Source: Gulosibacter chungangensis (GTDB lineage: Bacteria > Actinomycetota > Actinomycetes > Actinomycetales > Microbacteriaceae). Taken from it: 64,000 nucleotides of DNA. The notes beneath the pieces were generated by a model, which worked only from the letters and a program-made list of their open reading frames with translations, did no database searches and was not told the DNA's origin. Shown here piece by piece: positions 34,150 through 41,286 of the stretch (position 1 is its first letter; each line of letters starts with the position of its first letter). The DNA lies in the NCBI RefSeq assembly GCF_008831155.1, contig NZ_WBKB01000002.1:248001-312000 (forward strand). Direction: 5' to 3'. The position numbers and the translations under genes are program-made.

Positions 34150-35610
34150 TTGTCGCGACGCGCAAAAATTGTGGCCACACTTGGCCCAGCAGTCTCGAGC
34201 CTCGAAGGCATTCGCGGAATTATTCAAGCGGGGGTAAACGTCACCCGCTTCAATATGAGCCACGGTGACCACGAGGTGCACTCGTCTAACTACCAACTCG
34301 TTCGCCAGGTCTCCGAAGATCTCGGCCTGCCAGTTGCGGTGCTCTGCGATCTGCAGGGACCAAAAATCCGGCTGGGCCGATTTGAAGACGGCCCGTATGA
34401 ACTTGCCGAGGGTGATATTTTCAAGATCACCACCGAGGACATCATTGGTAACCGGGAGATCGTCGGTACCACGTTCAAAGGCCTGCCTGCGGATGTCCGC
34501 CCGGGCGACCCGTTGCTGGTGGACGACGGGCGCGTCGCGCTTCGTGCCATTGAGGTGACCGATAACACGGTCACGACGCGCGTTGAAGTCGGCGGCCCGG
34601 TGTCGAATAATAAGGGCATCAACCTTCCCGGAGTGGCAGTGAACGTGCCGGCGCTCAGTGAGAAGGACGAAGAGGATTTGCGCTGGGCGATTCGCATTGG
34701 CGCCGACAGCATCGCGCTGTCCTTTGTGCGGAATGCGGAAGACATCCACCGGGTCCACCAGATCATGGACGAAGAGGGTGTGCGCCTACCGGTAATCGCA
34801 AAGATTGAGAAGCCGCAGGCGGTGGACAATCTGGCGGAAATCGTTGATGCTTTTGATGGCATTATGGTGGCTCGTGGCGACCTTGGCGTGGAGCTGCCGC
34901 TTGAGGCGGTGCCGATCGTGCAGAAGCGTGCCATTGAGCTCGCGCGTCGACGGGCAAAGCCGGTGATCGTGGCGACCCAGATGTTGGAATCGATGATCTC
35001 GAACCCGCGACCCACTCGAGCGGAAGCGTCTGACTGCGCTAACGCGGTTCTTGACGGCGCGGACGCAGTGATGCTGTCCGGCGAGACGAGCGTTGGTCAG
35101 TACCCGATCGTGACCGTGGAAACCATGGCGCGCATCGTTGAAGCGACCGAAGAACACGGACTGGAGCGGATTCCACCGCTCGGTACGAAGCCTTTCACTC
35201 AGGGCGGCGTGATTACGCTGGCTGCCACCGAGGTCGGAGACTTTCTCGGTGCGAAGTACTTCTGCGTCTTCACCGAGTCCGGTGACTCAGTGCGGCGAAT
35301 GTCACGCCTGCGCCCGAAGATTCCGATGCTCGGTTTTACCCCGCGCGAGTCAATCCGTCGTCGGATGAACCTGTATTGGGGAGTCCGGTCTATTCTCGTG
35401 GAGCGAGTAACGCACACCGATGAAATGTTCTTGCAGGTCGATGAGTATCTGCTTTCCACCGGTCGCGCCAAGCGCGGCGACAAGGTCGTGATTGTGGCCG
35501 GGACGCCACCAGGGGTTCCGGGCTCCACGAACGACCTTCGTGTGCACCGTGTGGGCGATGCTGTGGATGCGCTGGCACCGGCCTACGAGGGACGACACAT
35601 GCGCAAGTAA
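34150..35610 (+). CDS. pyk: Pyruvate kinase
   Basis: Transfers phosphate from PEP to ADP, the last step of glycolysis. From TTG 34150 the protein has 486 residues and begins SRRAKIVATLGPA, matching the family start; GGAG at 34138-34141 gives 8-base spacing. An upstream ATG at 34090 would add 20 unconserved residues. Motifs include NMSHGDHEVH, the substrate/metal loop with IAKIEKPQAV, ARGDLGVELPLE and the TQMLESMI block. The C-terminal allosteric domain is present. A TACCGT -10 candidate lies at 34072-34077. The gene ends 11 bases before a long perfect hairpin. Confidence 0.95.
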   Translation: MSRRAKIVATLGPAVSSLEGIRGIIQAGVNVTRFNMSHGDHEVHSSNYQLVRQVSEDLGLPVAVLCDLQGPKIRLGRFEDGPYELAEGDIFKITTEDIIGNREIVGTTFKGLPADVRPGDPLLVDDGRVALRAIEVTDNTVTTRVEVGGPVSNNKGINLPGVAVNVPALSEKDEEDLRWAIRIGADSIALSFVRNAEDIHRVHQIMDEEGVRLPVIAKIEKPQAVDNLAEIVDAFDGIMVARGDLGVELPLEAVPIVQKRAIELARRRAKPVIVATQMLESMISNPRPTRAEASDCANAVLDGADAVMLSGETSVGQYPIVTVETMARIVEATEEHGLERIPPLGTKPFTQGGVITLAATEVGDFLGAKYFCVFTESGDSVRRMSRLRPKIPMLGFTPRESIRRRMNLYWGVRSILVERVTHTDEMFLQVDEYLLSTGRAKRGDKVVIVAGTPPGVPGSTNDLRVHRVGDAVDALAPAYEGRHMRK

Positions 35611-35621
35611 CCATCACCGTC

Positions 35622-35675
35622 GCAATACAATTCTGGCCCGAACAGCATTCGCTGTTCGGGCCAGAATTGTATTGC
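35622..35675. terminator. 25-bp perfect hairpin between convergent pyk and siderophore permease genes
   Basis: Arms 35622-35646 and 35651-35675 are exact reverse complements (25 of 25) around a 4-base loop ATTC. It separates pyk (+) from the permease gene ending at 35693 (-), so it can serve both strands. Neither side has a U-tract, as in the I-shaped terminators described in actinobacteria. Confidence 0.85.
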
Positions 35676-35692
35676 AGGGCGCGAGCCGGGTA

Positions 35693-36739
35693 CTAGAGAC
35701 GACCTCGTTTGAGGATCACCGCGAGGAATACCGAACCGCCAACCAACTCGATAATGATCGATACCACGCCCTGGGCGTAGAAGATGTGGTTCATGATGAA
35801 GTAGGCGCCAGTAAGTACGAGCAAACCGATGCCGACTGCCATTGGGAGCACATACCGGTGGTCGTAGGTGTTCGAGAACTGATAAGCGAGTGTCGCAGTC
35901 AGGAAGCCAAGGAAGGTAATCGGGCCGACGAGTGCTGTCGAAGTAGCCATGAGTATGGTGATCAGTACCAGGTTCGCCATCACCTGACGCTTGTGATTCA
36001 AGCCCAACCCAACGGAAATGTCATGCCCGAGCGCGAGGATATTGAGGCGTCGCGAGTTCAGGTAGAGGAGGCCTCCCGCGACCACTACGAGCGGGATTGC
36101 GATTGGGAAATAGTCCGGATCGGCATTGTTTACCGAACCGAATAGGCGTGCGGTGAGCAGATCAAATTCACTCGGCGTGAGTAGGCGCTGCATGAAGGTT
36201 GAGAGTGAACCGAGCCCACCACCAATAATGATGCCGACAAGCAGCATGATCTGCATATTCCCGAACCGCCCCGAAAGCAGCCATCCGTAGAGGATGCTCG
36301 CCAGCAAGATCATGAGCACCATCAGCAGCAGGAAGCGGGGGATGCCATCAAACGCGAGGAGACCCGCGGCACCGAAAAGGTAGATGACTCCGGTATTGAT
36401 CGCGGTGTAGAGCGACTCAAACCCGAGGAGCGAGGGCGTGATGATGCGGTTATTGGTGATTGTCTGGAACGCGACCGTCGCGAGGGCGTGGCAGCAGGCC
36501 ACGATGATCATGGTGATGACGCTGTTGAACCGGCGTTCGGCGATGAGCCAAAATTCACGTGTACCCACTGGCATTGGGTTGTTCCACGCAAGCAGCAAGA
36601 ACGCGAAGGCGAGTGCCACTCCGTAGATGATGAGCAGCGTGATCCAATAGCGGCGCTTTGCTTTGGCGTCCTTGAACGGCCCCAGTACTGGGGATTCTCG
36701 GATGGGATCGGTTGTGGTGAGTGTTGTAGTGCTAGCCAT
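35693..36739 (-). CDS. Siderophore ABC transporter permease (FecCD family, YclO/CeuC-like)
   Basis: One of two membrane subunits of an iron-siderophore importer. The 348-residue protein has many hydrophobic segments from about residue 32 to the end, consistent with the roughly ten helices of FecCD permeases, and motifs ITNNRIITPSLLGFESLYTAINTG and LGLNHKRQVMANLVLI (coupling-helix region) in pieces. I chose ATG at 36739, which overlaps the stop of the upstream permease by 8 bases; longer in-frame starts lie within that gene. Family members YclO/FatC/CeuC handle catecholate siderophores such as petrobactin; the actual substrate here is not known. Confidence 0.9.
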   Translation of the reverse strand: MASTTTLTTTDPIRESPVLGPFKDAKAKRRYWITLLIIYGVALAFAFLLLAWNNPMPVGTREFWLIAERRFNSVITMIIVACCHALATVAFQTITNNRIITPSLLGFESLYTAINTGVIYLFGAAGLLAFDGIPRFLLLMVLMILLASILYGWLLSGRFGNMQIMLLVGIIIGGGLGSLSTFMQRLLTPSEFDLLTARLFGSVNNADPDYFPIAIPLVVVAGGLLYLNSRRLNILALGHDISVGLGLNHKRQVMANLVLITILMATSTALVGPITFLGFLTATLAYQFSNTYDHRYVLPMAVGIGLLVLTGAYFIMNHIFYAQGVVSIIIELVGGSVFLAVILKRGRL

Positions 36740-37724
36740 AACGGCGCTGCCTAAGGAGCAAGAAGACGAATACCGCGGCTCCGACGACGCCAAGAATCAG
36801 CGACACCGGAATCTCAAACGGCATGATGATGACGCGGCCGATGATGTCGCAGATCGTTACGATGGCGATGCCGAGGAGGCAAACCCAGGGCAAGTTGCTG
36901 CGCAGGTTGTCGCCGCGGAACATGGACACGATATTCGGCACGATGAGGCCAAGGAAAGGAAGGTTTCCGACGATCACGGTGACGACGCCGGTTGCGATGG
37001 CAACGAGGCCGGTGCCGATAAGGATAATGCGGTTGTAGTTGATTCCCACGTTGGTGGCAACGTCCTCGCCGAGTCCGGCCACGGTGAGGCGGTCGGCCAG
37101 GATGAAGACCGCGAGCACGACGAGGGCCACGATCCAGAGCGCCTCGTACTGGCCTCGGAGTACCGAGGTGAAGCTGCCCGCGAACCAGATGCCCAAGTTT
37201 TGTAGGAGCTCAGTTTGCAGCGCGATGAAGGTCGATACGGAACTCACGACAGCACCGAGCATGATGCCGACGATTGGCACAATGAGCGAGGAACGAAGGG
37301 AAACCCGTCGAAGGAACGCGAAGAAGATCATCGTGCCGACGAACGCGAAGATGATTGCGCCGAGCGTGCGTGCCAGCAATGTAGGTTGCGGCATCACGAT
37401 CATTACCAAGAGCAATCCCAATCCGGCCCATTCGGTGGTGCCGGTGGTGGTGGGTTCGACAAACTTATTTTGCGTGAGTAGCTGCATTACTAGGCCACAC
37501 ATCGCCATTGCGGCGCCCGATAGGACGAGCCCAAGGGTACGGGGGATGCGCGTGATCGCAAACATTTCAGCACCGTCGTCTTTGCCCACAACGTCATAGA
37601 CGCCGACAAAGAGTGACAGCACTAGCAATCCGAAGACCGCGAGCACAGCGAGCGGGAGCTTCCAGTCGAGTAACTGCAGCGAACGAGCTTCTCGACTGGG
37701 TTGTTTTGTTTTGACTGAGGTCAT
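36732..37724 (-). CDS. Siderophore ABC transporter permease (FecCD family, YclN/CeuB-like)
   Basis: Partner permease of the importer. The 330-residue protein begins MTSVKTKQ, has a first helix at about residues 22-42, and carries the family segments RIPRTLGLVLSGAAMAMCGLVMQ and GNLPFLGLIVPNIVSMFRGDN in pieces, the latter being the conserved cytoplasmic loop contacting the ATPase. It resembles YclN/FatD/CeuB. A 21-bp hairpin lies between this gene and the lipoprotein gene upstream, so its expression may be lower than that of the binding protein. It overlaps the second permease by 8 bases. Confidence 0.9.
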   Translation of the reverse strand: MTSVKTKQPSREARSLQLLDWKLPLAVLAVFGLLVLSLFVGVYDVVGKDDGAEMFAITRIPRTLGLVLSGAAMAMCGLVMQLLTQNKFVEPTTTGTTEWAGLGLLLVMIVMPQPTLLARTLGAIIFAFVGTMIFFAFLRRVSLRSSLIVPIVGIMLGAVVSSVSTFIALQTELLQNLGIWFAGSFTSVLRGQYEALWIVALVVLAVFILADRLTVAGLGEDVATNVGINYNRIILIGTGLVAIATGVVTVIVGNLPFLGLIVPNIVSMFRGDNLRSNLPWVCLLGIAIVTICDIIGRVIIMPFEIPVSLILGVVGAAVFVFLLLRQRRYG

Positions 37725-37751
37725 AACACCGTTGCAATAGTGGGTGGGACA

Positions 37752-37799
37752 CACTGAGTGGTGGGTGCCAAAATAAAGTTTGGCACCCACCACTCAGTG
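37752..37799 (-). terminator. 21-bp perfect hairpin inside the siderophore operon
   Basis: Arms 37752-37772 and 37779-37799 are exact reverse complements around a 6-base loop. It lies between the binding-protein gene (ends 37817) and the permease start (37724) on the minus strand. It may act as partial terminator or mRNA stabiliser that favours the lipoprotein over the permeases. No U-tract follows. Confidence 0.75.
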
Positions 37800-37816
37800 A
37801 TTTTGTGTCGGAGCGA

Positions 37817-38821
37817 TTAGTTTGCGCCCTCGAATGCGTCGGCCATGCCGTTGTAGATCTCGGTGTACGTCTGGATCGACTCGTTGGTGTACGTGTCGGC
37901 GGGAACGTAGTAGATGTTGCCTTCCTGAACGGCGGTCACGTTCTGGAGGGCCTCAGCGCCCGCGATGATCTCTTCGGCGGGCTGGTAGCCCTCTTCCTCT
38001 GAGGAGCTGGTACCGGCGTCACGGTCCATGACGAGGATCCAGTCGGGGTTGGAGTCGGCGATCGCCTCTACCGAGATGTCATCACCCTGGTGGTCGGTCG
38101 ATGCGTCATCAACTTCGAGTGAGGGAGTGAAGTTAAAGATGTTGTAGAGAGGCCCGAAGGTGCGTCCTTCACCCGGTGCCGAGTATCCGATTTCGCCACC
38201 CGAAACGATGACGGACATTACGGTCTGCTCAGGGTTGTACGCGGCGGTGACGCGGTCACGTGCGGTCTGGAAATCGGTAACCAGCTGCTCAGCTTCGGTC
38301 TGCTTGCCGAAGAGCTCGCCGAGGGCGAGCGTCTGGCGCTCAAGCTCAGCGCCGAAGTCTTCGCCGTCGCGCGGGTCAAGGTTGATGATGACTGCGTCCG
38401 GCACGAGCTTTGCGATCTCCTCGTCGTACTGCGAGAAGCGCTGTCCGCTGATGATTACGTCTGGCTGTGCGGCAACGATGAGCTCGAGGTTCGGCTCGCG
38501 GTGGTTACCGATGTTGACGATGCTTTCGTCCGACGCGTAGGGGATGGTTTCCGGCATGAGGTCGACCGGAGCGGCCGCGAGCTCAATGCCCCAGTCGCTG
38601 AGGGTTTCAAAGGTGCGGTTGTCCAAGGCGACAACGGTCTCAACTGGAGTCTGGATTTCGTGTGTGCCGGTGTTGTCCTCAATAGTGACGGTGCCAGCAG
38701 CGGCAGCAGCTTCGGTCGAGGCTGCATCGGTTGGGGCCGTGTCACCGGAGGTCGCGCATCCTGCGAGGGCGAATGCGGAAATTGCGGCAATTGCGAGAAG
38801 CCGGAACTTGGGAGACTTCAT
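37817..38821 (-). CDS. Siderophore-binding lipoprotein (FatB/CeuE/YclQ-like)
   Basis: Extracytoplasmic substrate-binding component of the importer. The 334-residue protein has a lipoprotein signal peptide with lipobox LAGC (Cys22), an Ala/Thr-rich linker to about residue 45, then a periplasmic-binding-protein (cluster A-II, TroA-like) domain with TVTIEDNTGTHEIQTPVETVVALDNRTFETL-type start in pieces and the PDVIISGQRFSQYDEEIAKL region. Such domains bind catecholate or mixed ferric siderophores. ATG at 38821 has AAAGG just upstream. It is transcribed away from the ATPase gene across a shared 217-base region holding an iron box. Confidence 0.9.
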   Translation of the reverse strand: MKSPKFRLLAIAAISAFALAGCATSGDTAPTDAASTEAAAAAGTVTIEDNTGTHEIQTPVETVVALDNRTFETLSDWGIELAAAPVDLMPETIPYASDESIVNIGNHREPNLELIVAAQPDVIISGQRFSQYDEEIAKLVPDAVIINLDPRDGEDFGAELERQTLALGELFGKQTEAEQLVTDFQTARDRVTAAYNPEQTVMSVIVSGGEIGYSAPGEGRTFGPLYNIFNFTPSLEVDDASTDHQGDDISVEAIADSNPDWILVMDRDAGTSSSEEEGYQPAEEIIAGAEALQNVTAVQEGNIYYVPADTYTNESIQTYTEIYNGMADAFEGAN

Positions 38822-38872
38822 GACGCCTTTCTTGGTTGGTGGAGGGGACACAGTTGTGGCCCCCGGATTCGT

Positions 38873-38891
38873 TAAGGGTATCCTTACCTTA
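38873..38891. promoter_or_regulatory. IdeR/DtxR-type iron box in the divergent siderophore promoter
   Basis: The 19-mer TAAGGGTATCCTTACCTTA matches the IdeR/DtxR consensus TWAGGTWAGSCTWACCTWA at 17 of 19 positions (mismatches at 6 and 9). On the minus strand it contains TAAGGT, a -10 candidate for the lipoprotein gene. On the plus strand it lies just upstream of TATACT (38911-38916), the -10 candidate for the ATPase gene. One iron-loaded repressor site could thus silence both arms of the importer. The sequence match is direct; regulation is inferred from the family. Confidence 0.8.
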
Positions 38892-38910
38892 GAGCATTCT
38901 TGGAATTCTT

Positions 38911-38916
38911 TATACT
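38911..38916 (+). promoter_or_regulatory. Putative -10 of the siderophore ATPase gene
   Basis: TATACT is an excellent -10 hexamer. The start near 38923 would leave a leader of about 115 bases before the GTG at 39039, whose ribosome binding site GGAGG is at 39026-39030. Confidence 0.5.
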
Positions 38917-39038
38917 TTCGAGTGTCAGACTCGACGGATTTGACTGGACTTCGGGGTTTCCGTCGCGGACTCGCAAGTGGTCGTTGCTCGATTAGGTGTT
39001 TTGCTGGCAAAAGTAGCCAGGTTTTGGAGGCAAATTTC

Positions 39039-39953
39039 GTGATCACAGTTCAATCAGTGGCGAAACGCTACGGCGACACGGTCGTGGTGGATGACGTGTC
39101 ACTGACTATCCCCGCTGGCGGTATCACGTCAATTATTGGGCCGAACGGTGCGGGTAAATCAACCTTGCTCTCGCTCGTGAGTCGTCTGGAACCGATGAGC
39201 GCTGGCGTCGTGACGGTGGACGGTCTGGACGTTTCGACGACAAAATCGCCTGTGCTTGCGAAGCGAATGGCGATCTTGCGCCAGGAAAACCACCTCACGG
39301 TGCGATTGTCGGTCAGAGATCTCGTGGCGTTCGGCCGTTTCCCGCACAGTCAGGGCAGGCTAACCAAAACGGACGTGGAGCATGTAGACAAGGCTCTCGA
39401 CTACATGGGGCTTACGGACCTGCAAGATCGCTATATCGATCAACTCTCGGGTGGCCAGCGGCAGCGCGCCTATGTTGCGATGGTGATCTGTCAGGACACC
39501 GACTACGTGTTGCTTGACGAGCCACTGAACAACCTTGATATGAAGCATTCGGTGCACATGATGCAGCACCTGCGTCGAATTGCGAACGAACTCGGGAAGA
39601 CCATTGTCTTCGTCGTGCACGACATCAACTTCGCATCCGTCTACTCGGATCACATGATCGCCATGCGTGACGGGCGTGTCATCGTGCAGGGGAGCCCCCG
39701 AGACGTGATGGATCCGCGCAAGCTCGCGGAGATCTATGACCTCTACATTCCGATTCAAGAAGTTGAGGGTGAGCGGGTGGGAATTTACTACTGGTCGCCA
39801 GCGCTCCCCACGGCTGTGCCGCTCCCCGACACCTATTCAACCGAGGTGCAGGTGCACCAAGAACCGCAGCCCAAAGCTCCAGCTGCCCCCGAAGCCGCGG
39901 CCGAACCGGTGAAAGTTATCGAGCCAGCAACTTCGGACGCCTCCGAGAACTAG
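39039..39953 (+). CDS. Siderophore ABC transporter ATP-binding protein (YclP/FatE-like)
   Basis: ATPase subunit that powers the importer. From GTG 39039 (GGAGG 8 bases upstream) the protein has 304 residues: Walker A GPNGAGKST at 34-42, Q-loop near LRQENHL, signature LSGGQRQR near 135-142, Walker B VLLDEP and H-loop VVHDI. After the ATPase core, about 50 residues form a Pro/Ala/Glu-rich tail (EPQPKAPAAPEAAAEPVK) of no known function. It is divergent from the lipoprotein and permease genes but shares their regulatory region, and ends just before a bidirectional terminator. Confidence 0.93.
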   Translation: MITVQSVAKRYGDTVVVDDVSLTIPAGGITSIIGPNGAGKSTLLSLVSRLEPMSAGVVTVDGLDVSTTKSPVLAKRMAILRQENHLTVRLSVRDLVAFGRFPHSQGRLTKTDVEHVDKALDYMGLTDLQDRYIDQLSGGQRQRAYVAMVICQDTDYVLLDEPLNNLDMKHSVHMMQHLRRIANELGKTIVFVVHDINFASVYSDHMIAMRDGRVIVQGSPRDVMDPRKLAEIYDLYIPIQEVEGERVGIYYWSPALPTAVPLPDTYSTEVQVHQEPQPKAPAAPEAAAEPVKVIEPATSDASEN

Positions 39954-39962
39954 AGAAAAGTG

Positions 39963-39992
39963 AGCGCCCCGCTGAGAGTTCAGCGGGGCGCT
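39963..39992. terminator. Bidirectional terminator between the ATPase gene and tRNA-Leu
   Basis: Arms AGCGCCCCGCTGA (39963-39975) and its exact complement at 39980-39992 form a 13-bp GC-rich stem with a 4-base loop. A short T-run follows on the plus strand, and on the minus strand the stem is followed by CACTTTTCTC. It lies 6 bases from the tRNA 3' end, so it serves both the ATPase gene (+) and the tRNA (-). Confidence 0.85.
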
Positions 39993-39998
39993 TTGCAA

Positions 39999-40084
39999 TG
40001 GTGCCGGCTGTGGGACTCGAACCCACACGCCCTCACGGACAACGCATTTTGAGTGCGTCGCGTCTACCATTCCGCCAAGCCGGC
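39999..40084 (-). tRNA. tRNA-Leu (anticodon CAA)
   Basis: 86-base class II tRNA on the minus strand including the encoded CCA end. The acceptor stem is GCCGGCT pairing with AGCCGGC, the anticodon arm is ACGCA-CTCAAAA-TGCGT with anticodon CAA, a long variable arm (GTCCGTGAGGGC) identifies a leucine tRNA, and the T arm contains GGTTCGAGTCC. It reads UUG codons. A -10 candidate lies a few bases upstream in the symmetric element shared with pdtaR. Confidence 0.95.
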
Positions 40085-40092
40085 CAACATAT

Positions 40093-40116
40093 GAAGATTA
40101 CAGTACAGTAATCTTC
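40093..40116. promoter_or_regulatory. Symmetric divergent promoter element between tRNA-Leu and pdtaR
   Basis: GAAGATTAC-AGTACA-GTAATCTTC is a 24-base dyad with 9-bp perfect arms. Each strand carries TAATCT, a -10 hexamer: on the plus strand at 40109-40114, exactly 6 bases before the GTG of pdtaR, and on the minus strand at 40100-40095, about 10 bases before the tRNA 5' end. The dyad could also be a repressor or activator site. Confidence 0.6.
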
Positions 40117-40120
40117 TATC

Positions 40121-40747
40121 GTGACTGAAAACGAATCATCTACTGCACCCCGTAGGGTCGTCGTTGCTGAAGACGAATCCCTCATCCGCATCGACATTGT
40201 CGAGACACTCCGTGACAACGGATTCGAAGTTGTCGGCGAGGCCGGCGACGGCGAGACTGCTGTCGCCTTGGCTCGAGAACTGCGGCCGGACCTCGTGGTG
40301 ATGGACGTCAAGATGCCGAAGCTTGACGGCATCTCCGCTGCCGCGCAGCTCACCGAGGAGAACATTGCTCCGGTCGTGCTGCTTACTGCCTTTAGTCAGA
40401 AGGAGCTCGTGGAGCGAGCGACGGAGGCCGGTGCGCTTGCCTACGTCGTGAAGCCGTTCACGCAGAATGATCTCCTGCCGGCGATCGAGATCGCGCTCGC
40501 TCGTCACCAGCAGATCATCGCCCTCGAAAATGAAGTTGCCGACCTGAGCCAGCGGTTCGAGACGCGGAAGTTGGTGGACCGGGCCAAGGGTCTTTTGACT
40601 GACAAGATGGGGCTGAGCGAGCCGGAGGCTTTCCGGTGGATTCAGAAAGCATCGATGAACCGTCGTCTTACCATGCACGAGGTGGCCCAGGCAGTTATTG
40701 ACCAGCTGGCTCCTCCCAAGAAGAAGCCAGCCAAGTCGGAAGACTAA
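40121..40747 (+). CDS. pdtaR: ANTAR-domain response regulator (PdtaR-like)
   Basis: Two-component response regulator whose output is RNA binding and transcription antitermination. The 208-residue protein has a receiver domain (about 12-125) with acidic pocket EDES, phosphoacceptor Asp62 in VVMDVKMPK, Thr/Ser switch LLTAFSQ and Lys111 in YVVKPF, followed by a helical linker and an ANTAR domain (about 135-200) with the KLVDRAKGLLTDKMGLSE signature and AFRWIQKASMNRR. It resembles PdtaR (Rv1626) of mycobacteria, also encoded near polA and pyk. No cognate PdtaS kinase is in the window. The GTG start has no ribosome binding site, but a -10 element lies 6 bases upstream. Confidence 0.92.
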   Translation: MTENESSTAPRRVVVAEDESLIRIDIVETLRDNGFEVVGEAGDGETAVALARELRPDLVVMDVKMPKLDGISAAAQLTEENIAPVVLLTAFSQKELVERATEAGALAYVVKPFTQNDLLPAIEIALARHQQIIALENEVADLSQRFETRKLVDRAKGLLTDKMGLSEPEAFRWIQKASMNRRLTMHEVAQAVIDQLAPPKKKPAKSED

Positions 40748-40759
40748 GTTGATTCGTTG

Positions 40760-41206
40760 CTAACGACGGGTGCGGATCATATTGGTGATCCGCACCGTCG
40801 AGCATCGACGTCCGGCCTCATTGGTGATCACGATTTCGTGTACTGTGAGGCTCCCGCCGAGGTGAATTGCTCGGCATTCGGCCGTTACCCAGCCGCTTGT
40901 GGCTGACGCCGTGTGGGTCGCGTTGATATCGATCCCCACGGCATAGTTGTTTTCCCCCGCGTGAATTGCGGCTGATACGGAGCCGAGGCTTTCGCCAAGT
41001 ACGCAATAGGCACCGCCGTGGAGCAGCCCGTACGGCTGTTCATTGTCGGCGACCGGCATCACGGCGACGGACCGTTCAGCCGACACCTCAACAAAGAGAA
41101 TGCCCATCTTCGCACCGAGATTTCCGGGACCGATGCCGTGGGTGATGGTTTCTTGGTCTGGAATGCTCAGGCCGTTGACCTCAGTTGGGATGGACGTCTT
41201 CGTCAA
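40760..41206 (-). CDS. Hotdog-fold thioesterase (PaaI family)
   Basis: 148-residue protein with a 4-hydroxybenzoyl-CoA/PaaI-type thioesterase fold: the motif PYGLLHGGAYCVLGESLGS contains the conserved HGG and a catalytic Glu one helix later, and GIDINATHTASATSGWV follows. Likely hydrolyses an acyl- or aryl-CoA; the substrate is unknown. I chose the TTG at 41206 because GGAGG lies 6 bases upstream on the minus strand (41213-41217); an ATG at 41254 would add 16 unconserved residues and lacks a ribosome binding site. It lies convergent with pdtaR and divergent from polA, as in several actinobacteria. Confidence 0.85.
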   Translation of the reverse strand: MTKTSIPTEVNGLSIPDQETITHGIGPGNLGAKMGILFVEVSAERSVAVMPVADNEQPYGLLHGGAYCVLGESLGSVSAAIHAGENNYAVGIDINATHTASATSGWVTAECRAIHLGGSLTVHEIVITNEAGRRCSTVRITNMIRTRR

Positions 41207-41271
41207 TTTCTTCCTCCGAGTTGAATCGCGGGCGTGTTGAGTGGCTTCACGCATCGATGAGTCACCCGGCG

Positions 41272-41286
41272 TAGGCTGTCGGGGTG
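41272..41286 (+). promoter_or_regulatory. Leaderless-type promoter of polA
   Basis: TAGGCT at 41272-41277, then 6 bases (GTCGGG), then the polA GTG at 41284. The purine run abuts the start codon and is too close to be a useful Shine-Dalgarno. No clear -35. Confidence 0.55.

Noticed and set aside
35492-36145. 217-codon plus-strand frame over the pyk end and the permease gene
   Set aside because: It crosses the 25-bp hairpin and is antisense to a clear FecCD permease.
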